Source: Macrocystis pyrifera (taxonomy: Eukaryota > Sar > Phaeophyceae > Laminariales > Laminariaceae). Taken from it: a stretch of 64,000 nucleotides of DNA. The translations under genes and the position numbers were made by a program. The notes under the pieces are model-generated. The model searched no databases. It was not told the origin of the DNA and was given only the letters and a program-made list of their open reading frames with translations. Every line of letters begins with the position of its first letter. Within the stretch, counting starts at the first letter, position 1. The stretch spans positions 20,526,168-20,590,167 of the forward strand of contig JASSKH010000002.1 in the NCBI GenBank assembly GCA_031763025.1. The letters are read 5' to 3'. This document shows, piece after piece, positions 20,104 to 30,677 of the stretch.

Positions 20104-20874
20104 GGGTGTGTCTAAACAGAATCGAAAAGCTCAATCGAAAATCGAATTCATTTCGATTTCGCTAAAAATTTGCCGAGGTGTCCAACCAGAATCGAAAAGT
20201 GAAAATAGAAATCCAAGCGAAAAGCAACGGAGAGCACAACCTACTGGGCCGCTCGCATCTGTGCACACATGCCGGCAAATCTAGCGCTCGGTAACACAGA
20301 TACACCACACAAGCAGGCAAACGCGACGGCAACTCGATTCCGGGAGGTCGTTGGGCCTCGCATGAAGGTGATGGTGCGTCCAACGCTGACGCCCCGAGAT
20401 CAAACTTGAAATTATACTGAGAACGAACTACTGAGAACGAACTTCCGAGTTCGTTCTCGAGGGTATCATCCTGAACTTTCCTCAAACTATGTTCGCTCTG
20501 GGTCGAACGCCGGAAAACAAAGGCCCGAGAATGTCGGGGCTGGTGTTGTGGTTCGCCTGGTGTCTGTTTACGGGGGTCTGTGCGGCTGTGTTGCCGTGCT
20601 ACTGTAGCTGTGGGTTGGATGTCGTGTACGGCGGTCCTGATGTGATACTTTGACGTGGCTGCGCTGACCAGTAGGACAAGCTGAATTGCTGCTGTTGGTG
20701 CTTTCGATTTCCTTTTCGATTCCCAGCCGGCAACTTTTTGATTTTGCATGGGTTGTAAATCGTTCATTTTTTGGAACCTCAAAAACGAAGGGGAACGTGT
20801 TTTGACCAGGGACCAATCAGCGCCTTGTTGATTATCAATTCGATTTTCGATTTCGATTCTGTTCAAACACACTC
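20104..20874. mobile_element. 771-bp TIR element with AATCGAAA-rich ends
   Basis: The left end GGGTGTGTCTAAACAGAATC and the right end (complement of GAGTGTGTTTGAACAGAATC) are inverted repeats of about 45 bp that continue with AATCGAAAATCGAATT words. No clear target duplication is visible (GTA left, TTG right). A minus-strand frame of 256 codons from 20932 spans almost all of it without recognisable motifs; since it starts outside the element, I regard it as fortuitous. The ends resemble those of the 4717-5145 element. Confidence 0.65.
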
Positions 20875-20929
20875 TTGAAGTGTTTGCGAAAGAACCGATT
20901 TTATAAATTTCACACCTCGGATAACGTAA

Positions 20930-22530
20930 CACTTCACGTTTTATGTTAGTGTTAGGTGTCAGCGAAAAAAAAACGTAACATTACGTTACGACGTTGACAC
21001 ACTAACACTATGTGTTAATGTGTTATGATATTGGCGGGCGATCGCGTAACATCATGTTGGAGTGTTACCTTACCCTCGTACTGACCGCAGTATATGTGTT
21101 ACGGTGTTAGGGTATGCAGCCCATGGCGAGTTACACTATGTTAGCGTGTTAGCGGAATTCCTGGTGGCTATCGTAACACACGTTGAAGGGATAACGTACA
21201 TGGTCAATTAAACGTCAACATAATGTTACCGTGTTAGCGGCATCAGCACGTAGCGAGTAACGTTATGTTAGTGTGTCAGCGGGATTCTTGGTGCTACCGT
21301 AGCACCCTTTCGACGGATGACGCACACGGCCAAATAAACACGTACATAACACTATGTTAGTGTGTTGGTGAAATTCCTACGGGCTATCGTAACACACGTT
21401 AGAGGGATGACGTAAATGGTCAATACAACGTTAACATTATGTTATCGTATCAGCCGCAGCAGCAGTCCGTTTCGAGCGACGTTATGTGAGGGCACCCTCA
21501 CACGTCAGATAACGTACTGGCGGGGTTTCCACAAAAAATGAGGCGTTTTTTTGCGGGGATTCATCCTTAAATATCCCCTGTTTTGGGGTTCTAAAATATT
21601 TGGAGGCGTTTTTATTCCCGGGGATGCCATGCTATCCCCCCCCCCCGGGATATTTCTGTAGGTATCCCCTACTGGGATGTTGGCGAAATTGGATAACACG
21701 GCTACGCTATGTTACTCCCACACGCCCGCTTTACAACTAACACAGGTAACACATGTTAGATCTCGGGAAGATCCAGAGGGTAACGTAGTAACATCACGTT
21801 AGAACGACTTCGGCCCCAACGGTAACTCAGTAACATAAAGTTAGACCCGGGTTGGTTTTTATGGTAACACGGTAACGGAATGTTGCCATCAGATATTTGC
21901 TGACGGTAACACCGCCCTAGCATAATGTTACGTATGGGCCGGCTAAGACTGTGACGTCTCTAACGTGCGTCAAGTGTGACGTTATCCGACCCTGAGGCAA
22001 TCAGATGGGGGGTCCAGATAACGTAGTGTTGGTAGTGCTGACCATTGTGTTATGTTACGTTAGTGTGTTATCTGTAACACAATGTTATGTGTTGGTAGTG
22101 CTGGCGAATATGGTAACGTTATGTTAGGGTGTTATGTATAACACTTCTCCTAAGGGTAACTAACATAATGCTATTGTGTTACGTCTAACGCTGCGTGGAC
22201 AGTAACATTATGTTATCGTGTTATTAATAGCAAATATGCGGATATCGATCTGGGCATGTTAGAGTGACAACGTACGTGTTTGGTCAAAGCCTAACACTGT
22301 TACGGTGTTAGTTCAAGGACTGATCACGGCATAACATAATGTTCCTTTACCAGAGCTGGACGAGACGGAGCAGCAACATAACGTTAAGGCTCGTGCACGT
22401 TCGTGGGTTTCCAGTTAACACTGTGTTATCGTGTTACCGTGATCGCTCCTCTAGTGCTAACACTGTCAGTACGTTACCACGTTCCTGTGTTAGGCCCCAT
22501 AACGTAGATAAGTTTTATCCGAGTGTTACT
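20930..22530. repeat. Array of TAACAY/ATGTTA/GTGTTA words, ~1.6 kb
   Basis: Dozens of GTAACAY, TAACGTTA, ATGTTA and GTGTTA words lie at irregular spacing. Many combine as TAACATTATGTTA-NCG-TGTTA (for example 21046, 21131, 21216, 21256, 21345, 21431, 22113, 22201). Between 21110 and 21480 a longer unit recurs about three times, with ATTCCTGGTGGCTATCG-type and GGATGACGTANATGG-type blocks. A distinct C/G-run patch with direct TATCCCC words sits at 21540-21680. No ORF spans the array. Function unknown. Confidence 0.8.
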
Positions 22531-22539
22531 TTATTCGAG

Positions 22540-23489
22540 GTGTGATAAATTTATGAAATACGTCAGCTGTGAGTTCGACTGATTAGTGGTTGAGTCGAGA
22601 ACCACAGGCTATTCACCAAACCAAAACAGAATGGGGTTTGAAACTGGTTGCGAGAATCCAAAACGATCATTTCGGTTTTGAACTGGAAATAAATCTCTAG
22701 GAAAATGGAATACAGCAACAAATGACAAAGAACGAAATGAAAGTACGAAAAATGGAACAGCAACGGCTTCGTGCGAGATGCTGCTCGCTGCTGCTGCTGC
22801 GTGGCTCGCAGCGTGTGTGTGTGCTCTGTGCTCTATGGCAGCCATGCGAAGAGTACCAATCGATGCGACCGAAACCCGTTGTGCAGTGCGTGCGTAGGCG
22901 TGCTGTGTATGGGTGTGCGTGTGGTGCGGTAACACGCGCCAGAGCCCAGAGTGCCGCTACTTTGTTGCCGCATCAAGAACAAGCAGCACAGCAGAGCAAC
23001 AACTTCAGAAGTAGTCCACAACGCACACGGCGCCGTCAACGATGTTGACGCTGCACCCTGCCAGCCCCCCGCCGCATATGGCCGCGTGACTTTGCCGGCC
23101 TTCGCGAGGGCCTCGCGTTTAAACGGACTCGCCCAATGGACCGTACGCTTGGTTAGATAGCTTGGTGGTGTGAGGCAACCCATGTACCATACCTGCCTCC
23201 TTATGCTGGGGTACGCTGTGGGTATGAGTACGTGAGGTAGACGATTATGATTTCTTGCCAAATACGATGTTTTCATTCGCCCGGCGCATCTCCGGGTTGT
23301 CCAGGCCAATGAAGCTATGATCATAATCGAAACCCAAGAAGCCAAACCCAACCCGAAAATTTTGTGAAGATATGGCCCATGTGAGCCGATTGTGGGTCCT
23401 TATTTTGGGAAGTTGATTATTTTTTGGGATCGGGAGAATAGAAATACGCCAAACCCAACCATAATCTGAACTTCGCAAACACCATAATA
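22540..23489. other. No gene recognised
   Basis: Contains ORFs on both strands of up to 172 codons, none with recognisable content. The minus-strand stretch 23400-23245 reads GFDYDHSFIGLDNPEMRRAN and looks protein-like, but I cannot place it. Confidence 0.3.
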
Positions 23490-23803
23490 TTATCGAGGTA
23501 CGAGAAAATATGGGTTTTGTATGTACGAGAGAAGTTGATCAATTAGATCAACACGGGTTGTGGTACCCGTATATTCCAAAAGTGCACCTGGGACCAGTTC
23601 TGCTGTAGCCGTTGAATCGCGAGCGAGAGGGCGCATCGAGGCAGCGTCGTCAAGACAGGTCCAAGGTGCGGTAAAGACTGGTATAGCTGTGGAACTGATG
23701 GGAGCTGCTGGTTTCGAGCAGCCCCGGGGGTCTGCCCCCCTCTCCACCCCCCTTCGCTCCGAGCGGGGGGGTGCGCACTAATATAAGACAACTTCGAAAG
23801 CAA
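23490..23803 (-). pseudogene. Possible piggyBac-like transposase fragment
   Basis: The minus frame 23747-23490 ends with ALLEYTGTTTRVDLIDQLL. An aromatic residue followed after a short gap by a VDLxDQLLSY motif is typical of the conserved C-terminal part of piggyBac (DDE_Tnp_1_7) catalytic domains. The upstream part of the frame is Pro/Ala-rich and not recognisable, and the frame stops soon after, so at best it is a relic. It lies upstream, on the same strand, of the Cys/His-rich fragment at 17107-17451, with H3, N1 and other repeats between. Confidence 0.25.
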
Positions 23804-24781
23804 AATGCAAAGTCTCTCTTATATAGGCGTACATTAGAAAAGGGGGCTTCGCGCATGCCCGATATGTTTTGTTGTCTTCACATTGAAGCGTCCTTTCTAC
23901 CCAGCTTCATCAGTACACCCAAAGTCCGTCCTGATTCCTTATCCTAGAGAGATACTGATTCCGTGGTCACAGACTGTGAGACAGACCAAAAAAACAAAAC
24001 AATAATCGCTAATTCAAGGGTGAAGCAGGTGAAGTGCCAGCGTACCGGGTACGAGAACGTAACAACACAAAGAAGACTATTAATAGAAAATAAGAACAAA
24101 AAGACAATAAAACAAAATAAATTCTACAATGAAACAGAATACAAATGACGCAAGGAGATCAGAAAGGCTGCTAGACGGAAGGCATACGTACTCAGGAAGG
24201 ACATTTAGCTGCCGCGCGGACGAAGCAACACGAAGGAGGAAGACACTGGCATACGGACGGCGGGGCGGGAAAAAGACAACTAACGGAGAGACAAGGCAAA
24301 AAAAAAGAAGAAGAGAACATCGTACTCCAGGCAGTGATAGTAACATGGGTGCCCGTTTGACCTAAAAAATCGATTCGGGAACCTATCCACCCCGTTTGCC
24401 GTCTCCTTCCTACTCTCGTCAGTAGCGGTGCCAAGTGTCAGTACTGCCGCTATCGAGCCCGCCCCCCCCATGGAAAAACTCAACAAGAAACAAACAAAAC
24501 CTGCTAGACTTCAAGAGCTAGTCGAACCGATACCTAGCCATCCGATCTATCATTTCGTTTCTGCATTCGTCATGGATGCTTGAAAATCGAGGCTGTAAGT
24601 GTGATACCTCAAGCAAGCAAGGGGTGCATTCGGCACGGACACTGGTTGTGCTGGATGTCGACTGGTAGAAAGAACGGTTTAATGTGAAGAACACACACAC
24701 ATTCAGAAGCTTCCAGAGGTACGAGAACGAACATACTCTATCTACACCGGGTACACCCCCTACGCCCGACTCAGAACATAC
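23804..24781. other. No gene recognised
   Basis: AT-rich and A-rich stretches (23980-24330). ORFs up to 99 codons have no recognisable content. Confidence 0.4.
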
Positions 24782-24783
24782 TA

Positions 24784-26034
24784 TGGGACCATAGTAAATA
24801 GGACCTACCGTATACACAACCTATATAGAACTACTTATAGATATCTCAACCTCTGAGCGTGCTCGGTTGGTACATCCCTGACCTCTCAGAGCTCCCACTT
24901 GGGAATCGCCTCCGTTTATTACTTGCCGGACCGTTCCAGCGAGTCTTTGTTTTCTCCATTTCTCGTCGTACTTTCAGTCCTTCTTTCCTTTTTTCTTCTT
25001 TCGTTTCGTGTGCGTGCGTGTACTCCGAGCACGGTTGCGCGGGCGAACCCGACACCGTCGCGGGTGTCAGCGGATGCTGGCGAGTAGAGGGGGAGTTGCA
25101 AGGAGCGCGGTCGCCGCTTTCGTGCCTAGGCGTCGCGTGTGCCTCGAGACACGAGGGATGCATCAATAGGCTCTGTCTGGCCTCCATTTGTGATTTTGGA
25201 TAGAGTACGTACGAGTATTTGAGGGTCGTTCGGGATTGTAAGATAATACTCAAGCGGTGCTTATTTTTGCGACCGGGCTGAGAGTCACAAGAGGGAGGTA
25301 CCCCGAATGAGCACCAACATTGTCGAGCTTGCGTCGAGGTCCACGGTGAGCACCGGGCTTCACGCGAGGCGGGCGACGGGGCTCACTGTGGAAGAGAGGG
25401 AGGGAAGCTTTACCCGGACTGAATCGGTGGCGAGATGGTCGCGAGAGGGGCGGGCGGCGTACGAGGCTGAGAGAGAAGCTCTGCTGTAAGATTTTCTCTT
25501 TTTTTCATTCTTTTCTTTTTTGACTGGTGTAAGGTGTTCCACTCAGGTAGTAAATTATTACACGAAAGGGGACGGGGATTTTTTTCTTTTAGAAATTTTC
25601 GGTTTCATTTTCATTGTTTTTGCTGTGTTGCTGTGCCGTTCTGTGCTTTATCTTTCGTACATACGACGAGTACATAAACACAGAGCATATCTAAAGAAGA
25701 AATAAGTACCCTACCTGGGGTATGTACGTATGTACGACGTGTGAGCGAGCGTAGCGGAAAACCGCCCGCGACGCGAAGCATATGTGGCGTCCGAGCTGTT
25801 TTCTCCTGAAGCATGGCGACGGGACTCTTGGCATTATCAAGTCGCCAGTTTGCAGCTAACTACAGGGGCCATAAAAAAAACAACATTCATTTCAATCATG
25901 GACCTCTGTCCGCTTCGCGTAATTTGATGTTTCCTTTCTGAGCGAGCGTAGCGGGCGGCGTAGGCCGCCCGCGGAGCGAAGCGCCTTGTATTTCCTTATT
26001 CTTACCAACATGTCCTATTTACTATGGTCCCCCG
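24784..26034. mobile_element. T1: TA-flanked TIR element carrying repeat E
   Basis: The ends TGGGACCATAGTAAATAGG (24784) and complement of CGGGGGACCATAGTAAATAG (closing 26034) are inverted repeats flanked by TA (24782-24783, 26035-26036). Two ~100-bp elements with the same ends are at 30073 and 59105. TA target duplications are typical of the Tc1/mariner group; no transposase is visible. Nearly all the interior (24846-26005) is repeat E, found inverted at 50651-51745 without these TIRs, so T1 may be a MITE that captured E. Confidence 0.7.
24846..26005 (+). repeat. Dispersed repeat E, copy 1
   Basis: Matches 50651-51745 in inverted orientation, and in part 31510-32060 and 63660-64000 in direct orientation. 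Shared blocks are GAGCTCCCACTTGGGAATCG, a GTGCGTGCGTGTA block, CTAGGCGTCGCGTGTG, AAGCGGTGCTTATTTTTG, CACGGTGAGCACCGGGC and, at the end, inverted GCGAGCGTAGCGG / CCGCCCGCGGAGCGAAGCG words. A frame from 25307 (about 60 codons, with TESVARWSREGRAAYEAER) stays open in three copies, but a second frame is also open in at least one, so coding is unproven. Confidence 0.75.
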
Positions 26035-26039
26035 TAATA

Positions 26040-26700
26040 GTAAAATTGGTGGTAATGAGGCGCGACCTCAGTAATACCTGCAGTAGTCATATCTGCGATG
26101 CATCATGCTGGGCGAATACGGATTATTCTGTATTGTGCTGAACCAACACGAGCGAACATATTCTGCTCTTCATATATGAAAAACACAGCAGTGCGCACTC
26201 ACCTGTTGTAACAAATACTGGATTTTGTCGTGTGTGTCCTGGTTTCCACCTCGAAATCCGGCATAGTAATTTGAAGACGAAAAATCTGCGCTGCTGTGAC
26301 CACAGAACTTGTATTCGTATTGTATCTCTCAGGGATTCAAGAATCGGCACGGACGCTGGTTATGCTGGATGTCGACGGGTAGAAAGAACAAGAACACACA
26401 CAACTGAGTTGTTTTGTCCAACAGCGTTTTCTGGTTGAAATTCAGCGTAATTTGAAGACGAAAAATCTGCATCTGAAATGTTTCGTCCAACAGAAAGAAC
26501 TTCTTTCTCGTAGCAGGTGCCACCACTACTTACTTGTACTGATGTACGACATCTGCTGTAGCAGTGCTTCTCCAGCAACAAAACAACAGCAGCAGTAGCA
26601 GTAGGACGCACGAGGCCAAGGTCAGCATCGCTGTACGCTCGGCTTGTCAATCTAACCCTTGAACCCTTTGTACACGTACTCGATTTTGTCAAGGCTTATC
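26040..26700 (+). repeat. Satellite B, copies near repeat A2
   Basis: Begins with the GGTGGTAATGAGGCGCGACC block shared with 51960. It continues with 1.5-2 units containing GAAATCCGGCATA, GACGAAAAATCTGC, TCGTAGCAGGTGCCACCAC, CAGCAGTAGCAGTAGGA and TTGAACCCTTTGTACACGTA. The same unit forms a tandem array at 52080-53090. Confidence 0.75.
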
Positions 26701-26943
26701 ACAGTGACTGAGAATCGTGACGGGACGAGACGGTAAAAATGAGGACATAAAAATTTGGGGGGACGTGACAGCGGGTGCATAACTTCACGACGGGACGGGA
26801 CGGTAAATATTTTTTTCCTCGGCGGGGCGGGACGGTAAACATTTTTTTCCACGGCGGGACGGGACGGTATTATTATTATTTTTCGGCGGGGCGAGACGGT
26901 AAATATTTTTTTCTTGGCTAAACGGGACGTTAAATATATTTTT

Positions 26944-27123
26944 CTTCTTTCCCGCCGCAAGGTCGGTGCGGTTGTACGTGAAGAATTTCCCGCACACTGC
27001 TGGTTTCGCGAAGGGAGCCGTCCCGACGCAGACGTTTTCTTCTCGACCCGCAGCCCAAGCCCCGAGAAGCGCTGCCACTACACGGGCGACGTCTTCTGAT
27101 TTCTTCCCTCCCCTGCCAAGCAC
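26944..27123 (-). CDS. Repeat A, second conserved minus-strand frame
   Basis: The frame starting at 27123 encodes GGKKSEDVARVVAALLGAWAA, then FAKPAVCGKFFTYNRTDLAA. The first peptide is also readable in copy 1 (about 140-75, minus), so it is probably a coding remnant downstream of the Cys-rich ORF, split from it by a frameshift or an intron. No family recognised. Confidence 0.3.
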
Positions 27124-27228
27124 TGTTGTTGCGTTGCCAGCTCATGGTGGCTGTTCTGATGGTTGTGCTTGCGCTGTGTTACTGGTGTGGTTGTGGAGGT
27201 GGAGGTGGTGGCGGCGGCGGTGGTCATT

Positions 27229-27693
27229 CTAGTGCCGCTGCTGGTCGATCGACCCCACACCCGTGAGATAGGCATCCGCGGCGTCCGTGTCGGTCACACC
27301 AAAGATGTTAAGAGACAGCACTTTCACCCCTTGACAGACAGCAACTTTGCATTGACATGCTTTGACTGACACCAAACTACTAGGTTTTAGTGTGTAACAC
27401 TCGGCCCTACATCCTTGACAGCGCACTTTTTGCGACACGCTTGATGACATGCCTGCTGACATGTTTTTAGGCCACACCAGCACTGGTGTGGCCGTGAGTT
27501 GAGTAATCTCTGCTGTTTGTGTGTGGTGGCGAGCCTGTGGCAGGTGTTGTGTTATGATACCTGCCTTCAGTTGCGGGTGGAAATATGAAGTAGGAAGATT
27601 CGTTAAAAAAATTGAAAATAAAAGACAACACCCCCAGGTATACCACTCACTAGTTGGTAGTAATTTTTCATTTTTTTTCGTAGATCGTAACAT
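27229..27693 (-). CDS. Cys-rich ORF of repeat A, copy 2 (function unknown)
   Basis: 154 codons from ATG 27693. After a poorly conserved N-terminal third there is TPVLVWPKNMSAG, then the core VRCQGCRAECYTLKPSSLVS, KACQCKVAVCQG and NIFGVTDTDAADAYLTG. Cysteines follow C-x2-C-x3-C, then C-x-C-x5-C. Copy 1 differs by substitutions and by whole-codon indels, a pattern expected of a sequence that was once translated. Here the VWPK segment and core are in one frame, unlike copy 1, so this is the better copy. A zinc-binding tail of a transposon protein is a guess. Confidence 0.42.
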   Translation of the reverse strand: MLRSTKKNEKLLPTSEWYTWGCCLLFSIFLTNLPTSYFHPQLKAGIITQHLPQARHHTQTAEITQLTATPVLVWPKNMSAGMSSSVSQKVRCQGCRAECYTLKPSSLVSVKACQCKVAVCQGVKVLSLNIFGVTDTDAADAYLTGVGSIDQQRH

Positions 27694-28154
27694 GTGTACG
27701 TACCTTCATTTTAATATATAAAAACAAATCATCAACCAGTTGCTGATCATCAACACCAGCACAGCTTTTTCTCCTAAAGAAGTTAAGTAAATGTGGTACG
27801 GAGCAATTTCATATCAGGTACTAGTATTATATAAGATTAAGACAATGAATATACGTGAAAATACGTCAGCTGTGAGTTCGACTGGTTGATTGAATAGTTG
27901 ATACCCTGGTACCCAATTTTGCAAGCTGCGTATTCTAATACGCCTACTACTCTTCTATATGTCATTCATAGTATGGGAGTTGTGGACAATTTATGATGAC
28001 AGTAGTTGTGGACAATTTATGATAACATGTATTTATATAGGAATTACTATTGGAGTTTGGTACACTCGAAATTTTCTTGATTCATTTCGTTACTCGTGGT
28101 GGAAGTGGAAGGGAACAGACGACCACGAATGTATCTTGTAGGGAAAGAGGCAAG

Positions 28155-28470
28155 TTATGTCCACCGGAGGCGGTGTCACGACCGGACGGGACGATAGTTT
28201 CCAACGGGAGAGATTTTATCGGCGGAACTGGACGGTAATTTTTCGGTGTCACGGCGGGACTGGACGCTAATGTGTCGGTGTCACGGCGGGACGGGACGGT
28301 AATTTTTCGGTGCCACGGCGGGACGGGAAGGTAATTTCCAACGGGAGAGATTTTTTCGGCGGGACGGGACGGTATATGACGACGGTCAGGGATTTTGTTG
28401 GCGGGACGGGACGGGACGGCGGGACCATTATGACGGCGGTTTTACCGTCCCGTCCCGCCGTTACCGCCGT
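28155..28470. repeat. GGGACGGGACGG minisatellite, copy 2
   Basis: Same unit as 1080-1375 with more point changes (for example GGGACTGGACGC). It ends with the complementary CCGTCCCGTCCCGCCG stretch. Confidence 0.75.
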
Positions 28471-28504
28471 TGCCGTCCCGCCGAAATACCGTGGTAAGCC
28501 TTGG

Positions 28505-29250
28505 ATTATCCTGTGGCGGTTCCGAATTTGAAATTCGGCATAATTTGAAGGCGAAAATCTGCACCTGACGTGCTCTTTCCAAGGCAGAGAACTTCTCGTA
28601 GCGGGTAGCAGGTGCCACCGCTGCTACTGATATACGACATGTACAGCAAAGCTTCTCCAGTAACTAAACAGCAGCAGCAGTAGCTGTAGGACACACGAGG
28701 CCAGGGTCAGCGTCGCTGTACGCTCGGCTTGTGTGTGAACCCTTCGTACATGTGTTTCCTGGTTCCACACTCATAATTTGAAGACGAAAAATCTACAACC
28801 TGACGTGTCCAACAGAGCTTCTAGCAACAAGTGCCACCACTAGCACTGCTGTACAACAACTACAGCAAATCTTCCCCTGCTTCTCCGTCCCCCCATCAGT
28901 AGGAGGGTGAGCCTGACATTACCACCTGCAGCATGTCTCGGGGACATGGCCCGAACGTTCGTTGCTGTGGACAGGCACAGTTTGTCTACTAGTACTCGTA
29001 GAGCTGGGATTCGTTCGGTAGAACTCAAAAAACAAAAACCGTTACAATATTTCCAGGTTGTTGGTTCTGTGTTTTTTCAACGTGGCCCAGCGCAAACATG
29101 TACCCACACACGTTGCTGCACCTAGTTCGACCAACTGTGAATGACTCACCCCCGCACCAGCACGAGAAGGTTTCGTTTGTGTGTGTGCGTGCACAGAGCC
29201 CGCCGAGACTGGAATTGGTGCCGTGTGCGTGGAGCGCGATGGTCAAACGT
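28505..29250 (+). repeat. Satellite B units plus tail block
   Basis: 28505-28800 is a B unit (GAAATTCGGCATAATTTGAAG, GTAGCAGGTGCCACC, CAGCAGCAGCAGTAGC). 28800-29250 is a non-tandem tail matching 53080-53560, with shared blocks CCTGCTTCTC, GACATGGCCCGAACG, ACTCGTAGAG and GAAGGTTTCGTTTGTGTG. B units plus tail therefore travel together. Confidence 0.75.
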
Positions 29251-30072
29251 GGCCCAAAACAGATGTTGAATCACACACACCCACACACATACAGAGAAAC
29301 TCGAACCAAGGCACTCTACCCTCGTATGCGAGCCGCTATGAAGAGGCTTTTTTTTCCTTGGAAAACCAAGAAAAAAAAGGCTCGCGCTTCGCTCGCCTGC
29401 CTCATTCTATGAAAAAACTAAAAATAGGTATATCTACGGCTTTTTAGCCACTTATAGGTACACTAAACAATATATTGCTGTTGCCCTCGAAGAAAGACAT
29501 TCGAGCGCTGTTCTCAGTTTTGCTTGTCTTTTTTTTTAGTTGGAGTTGGTGCGAGTGTCGAAAGAGACCAGTCGGCACCGGCACAGACGGCACCCCAGCA
29601 GGCGGGGATTGGGCCAGACTGAATGTCTGCTTTTTTTCCTTGGAGCACCAGGAAAACATGGCTCGCTCGCGCTTCGCGATCGCGCGCCTCATTGTTAAAT
29701 CCAAACGAGTACTATATTACGGGACAGAGTGGTATGACAGTACAGCAGTACGATAGCACGGCGGGAGCAGGACGCCCCACCCCCCAACAACCACCAATAG
29801 GTTGTGGCTTGCCTGGTCCATACGGCGGTAGTGTATACGGGAAACCCCGTCTGCCGATATCTGTAAATCGCAGAATGTCTCCCCTCGCGTCTGAGAAGAA
29901 GAGCCCACGGCTCACGGCTCCGGTTCCAAGCGACGATTGAAGACGGAAGCCTACCCGTCCCTACGCACGGAAAGACACACTCCTTTTACGAAGCATGCTA
30001 CGATAACGTCATGTAGAGCCTAGGCGGTGGTGGGTCAGTAGGTACAGCTTGCAAGAAAAATATTTACTTTTA
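29251..30072. other. No gene recognised
   Basis: Two related TTTTTTTCCTTGGA-AAGGCTCGC blocks (29350 and 29632) suggest an old duplication. No coding region is supportable. Confidence 0.35.
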
Positions 30073-30172
30073 CGGGGGTCCATAGTTAATAGGACCTATG
30101 GTATACACAAAAAACCCACATATTTACCTATTTTTACTAGCAATATTGGGTCCTATTTACTGTGGTCCCCAG
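30073..30172. mobile_element. T2: 100-bp MITE
   Basis: The ends CGGGGGTCCATAGTTAATAG and complement of CTGGGGACCACAGTAAATAG are inverted, flanked by TA on both sides (30071-30072, 30173-30174). Almost collinear with T3 at 59105, including the internal TATACAC and CATATTTACCTATTTTTACT words. Confidence 0.85.
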
Positions 30173-30670
30173 TAATTCCCTAGGTTTTACCTATAGGGTA
30201 ATGTAGAAGAAAATAAAAATGCCTGTCCTAACGGATAAAAATAACAAAAACGGTGACACGGCAAGTCTAAAATAACACGAGGCAGTTGACGCCAGCTATC
30301 TTCCAATCAAATGGCTGAAATAACGCGAACGACGGGAGCCATCTTCCTTCCAATATAATCGCTGTATTAACGGGAACCACGGGAACCACGTGAAATCATG
30401 CCGCACACAAAGTAGAAGAAGAAAGACACAGCTCGCAGCTCGCACACCCGCAGTCACGCGACGATTGACCTTCGATCTCAACATATAGTCCACCCACGGT
30501 CAACGAGCTTGATCTCAACATATAATCCACCCACGGGTAACGAGCTTGGTACCGGGCAAAAGGCCAATGAGTGTAAATTATGGCCTGGGAGGTATAATTG
30601 GAATCCGTCGTCTAGGGGGCGAGAGGTTGGCCGCGGCGTCCTAGGCTCTTCGTCAGAGCTTTCAAAAAGT
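30173..30670. other. No gene recognised
   Basis: 30178-30260 shares TTCCCTAGGTTTTACC and CCTGTCCTAACGGA blocks with 63160-63235. An 18-bp ATCTCAACATATARTCCACC word occurs twice (30474, 30512). Nothing coding. Confidence 0.4.
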
Positions 30671-30677
30671 TCTGTTT

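Larger units (their letters stand above)
26718..28504. repeat. Dispersed repeat A, copy 2
   Basis: A fuller copy of the repeat at 1-1427. The left part has GGGACGGTAAATATTTTTT units at about 26720-26950; the right part has the opposite-strand CCGTCCCGTCCCGCC near 28450. The interior holds the minus-strand Cys-rich ORF and an AT-rich block with ATTATATAAGAT (27827). The GGGACGG arrays at both ends suggest a foldback-type element. Confidence 0.72.

Noticed and set aside
20162-20932. 256-codon minus-strand ORF across the TIR element
   Set aside because: It starts outside the element and reads through both TIRs, so it cannot be the element's gene; probably chance.
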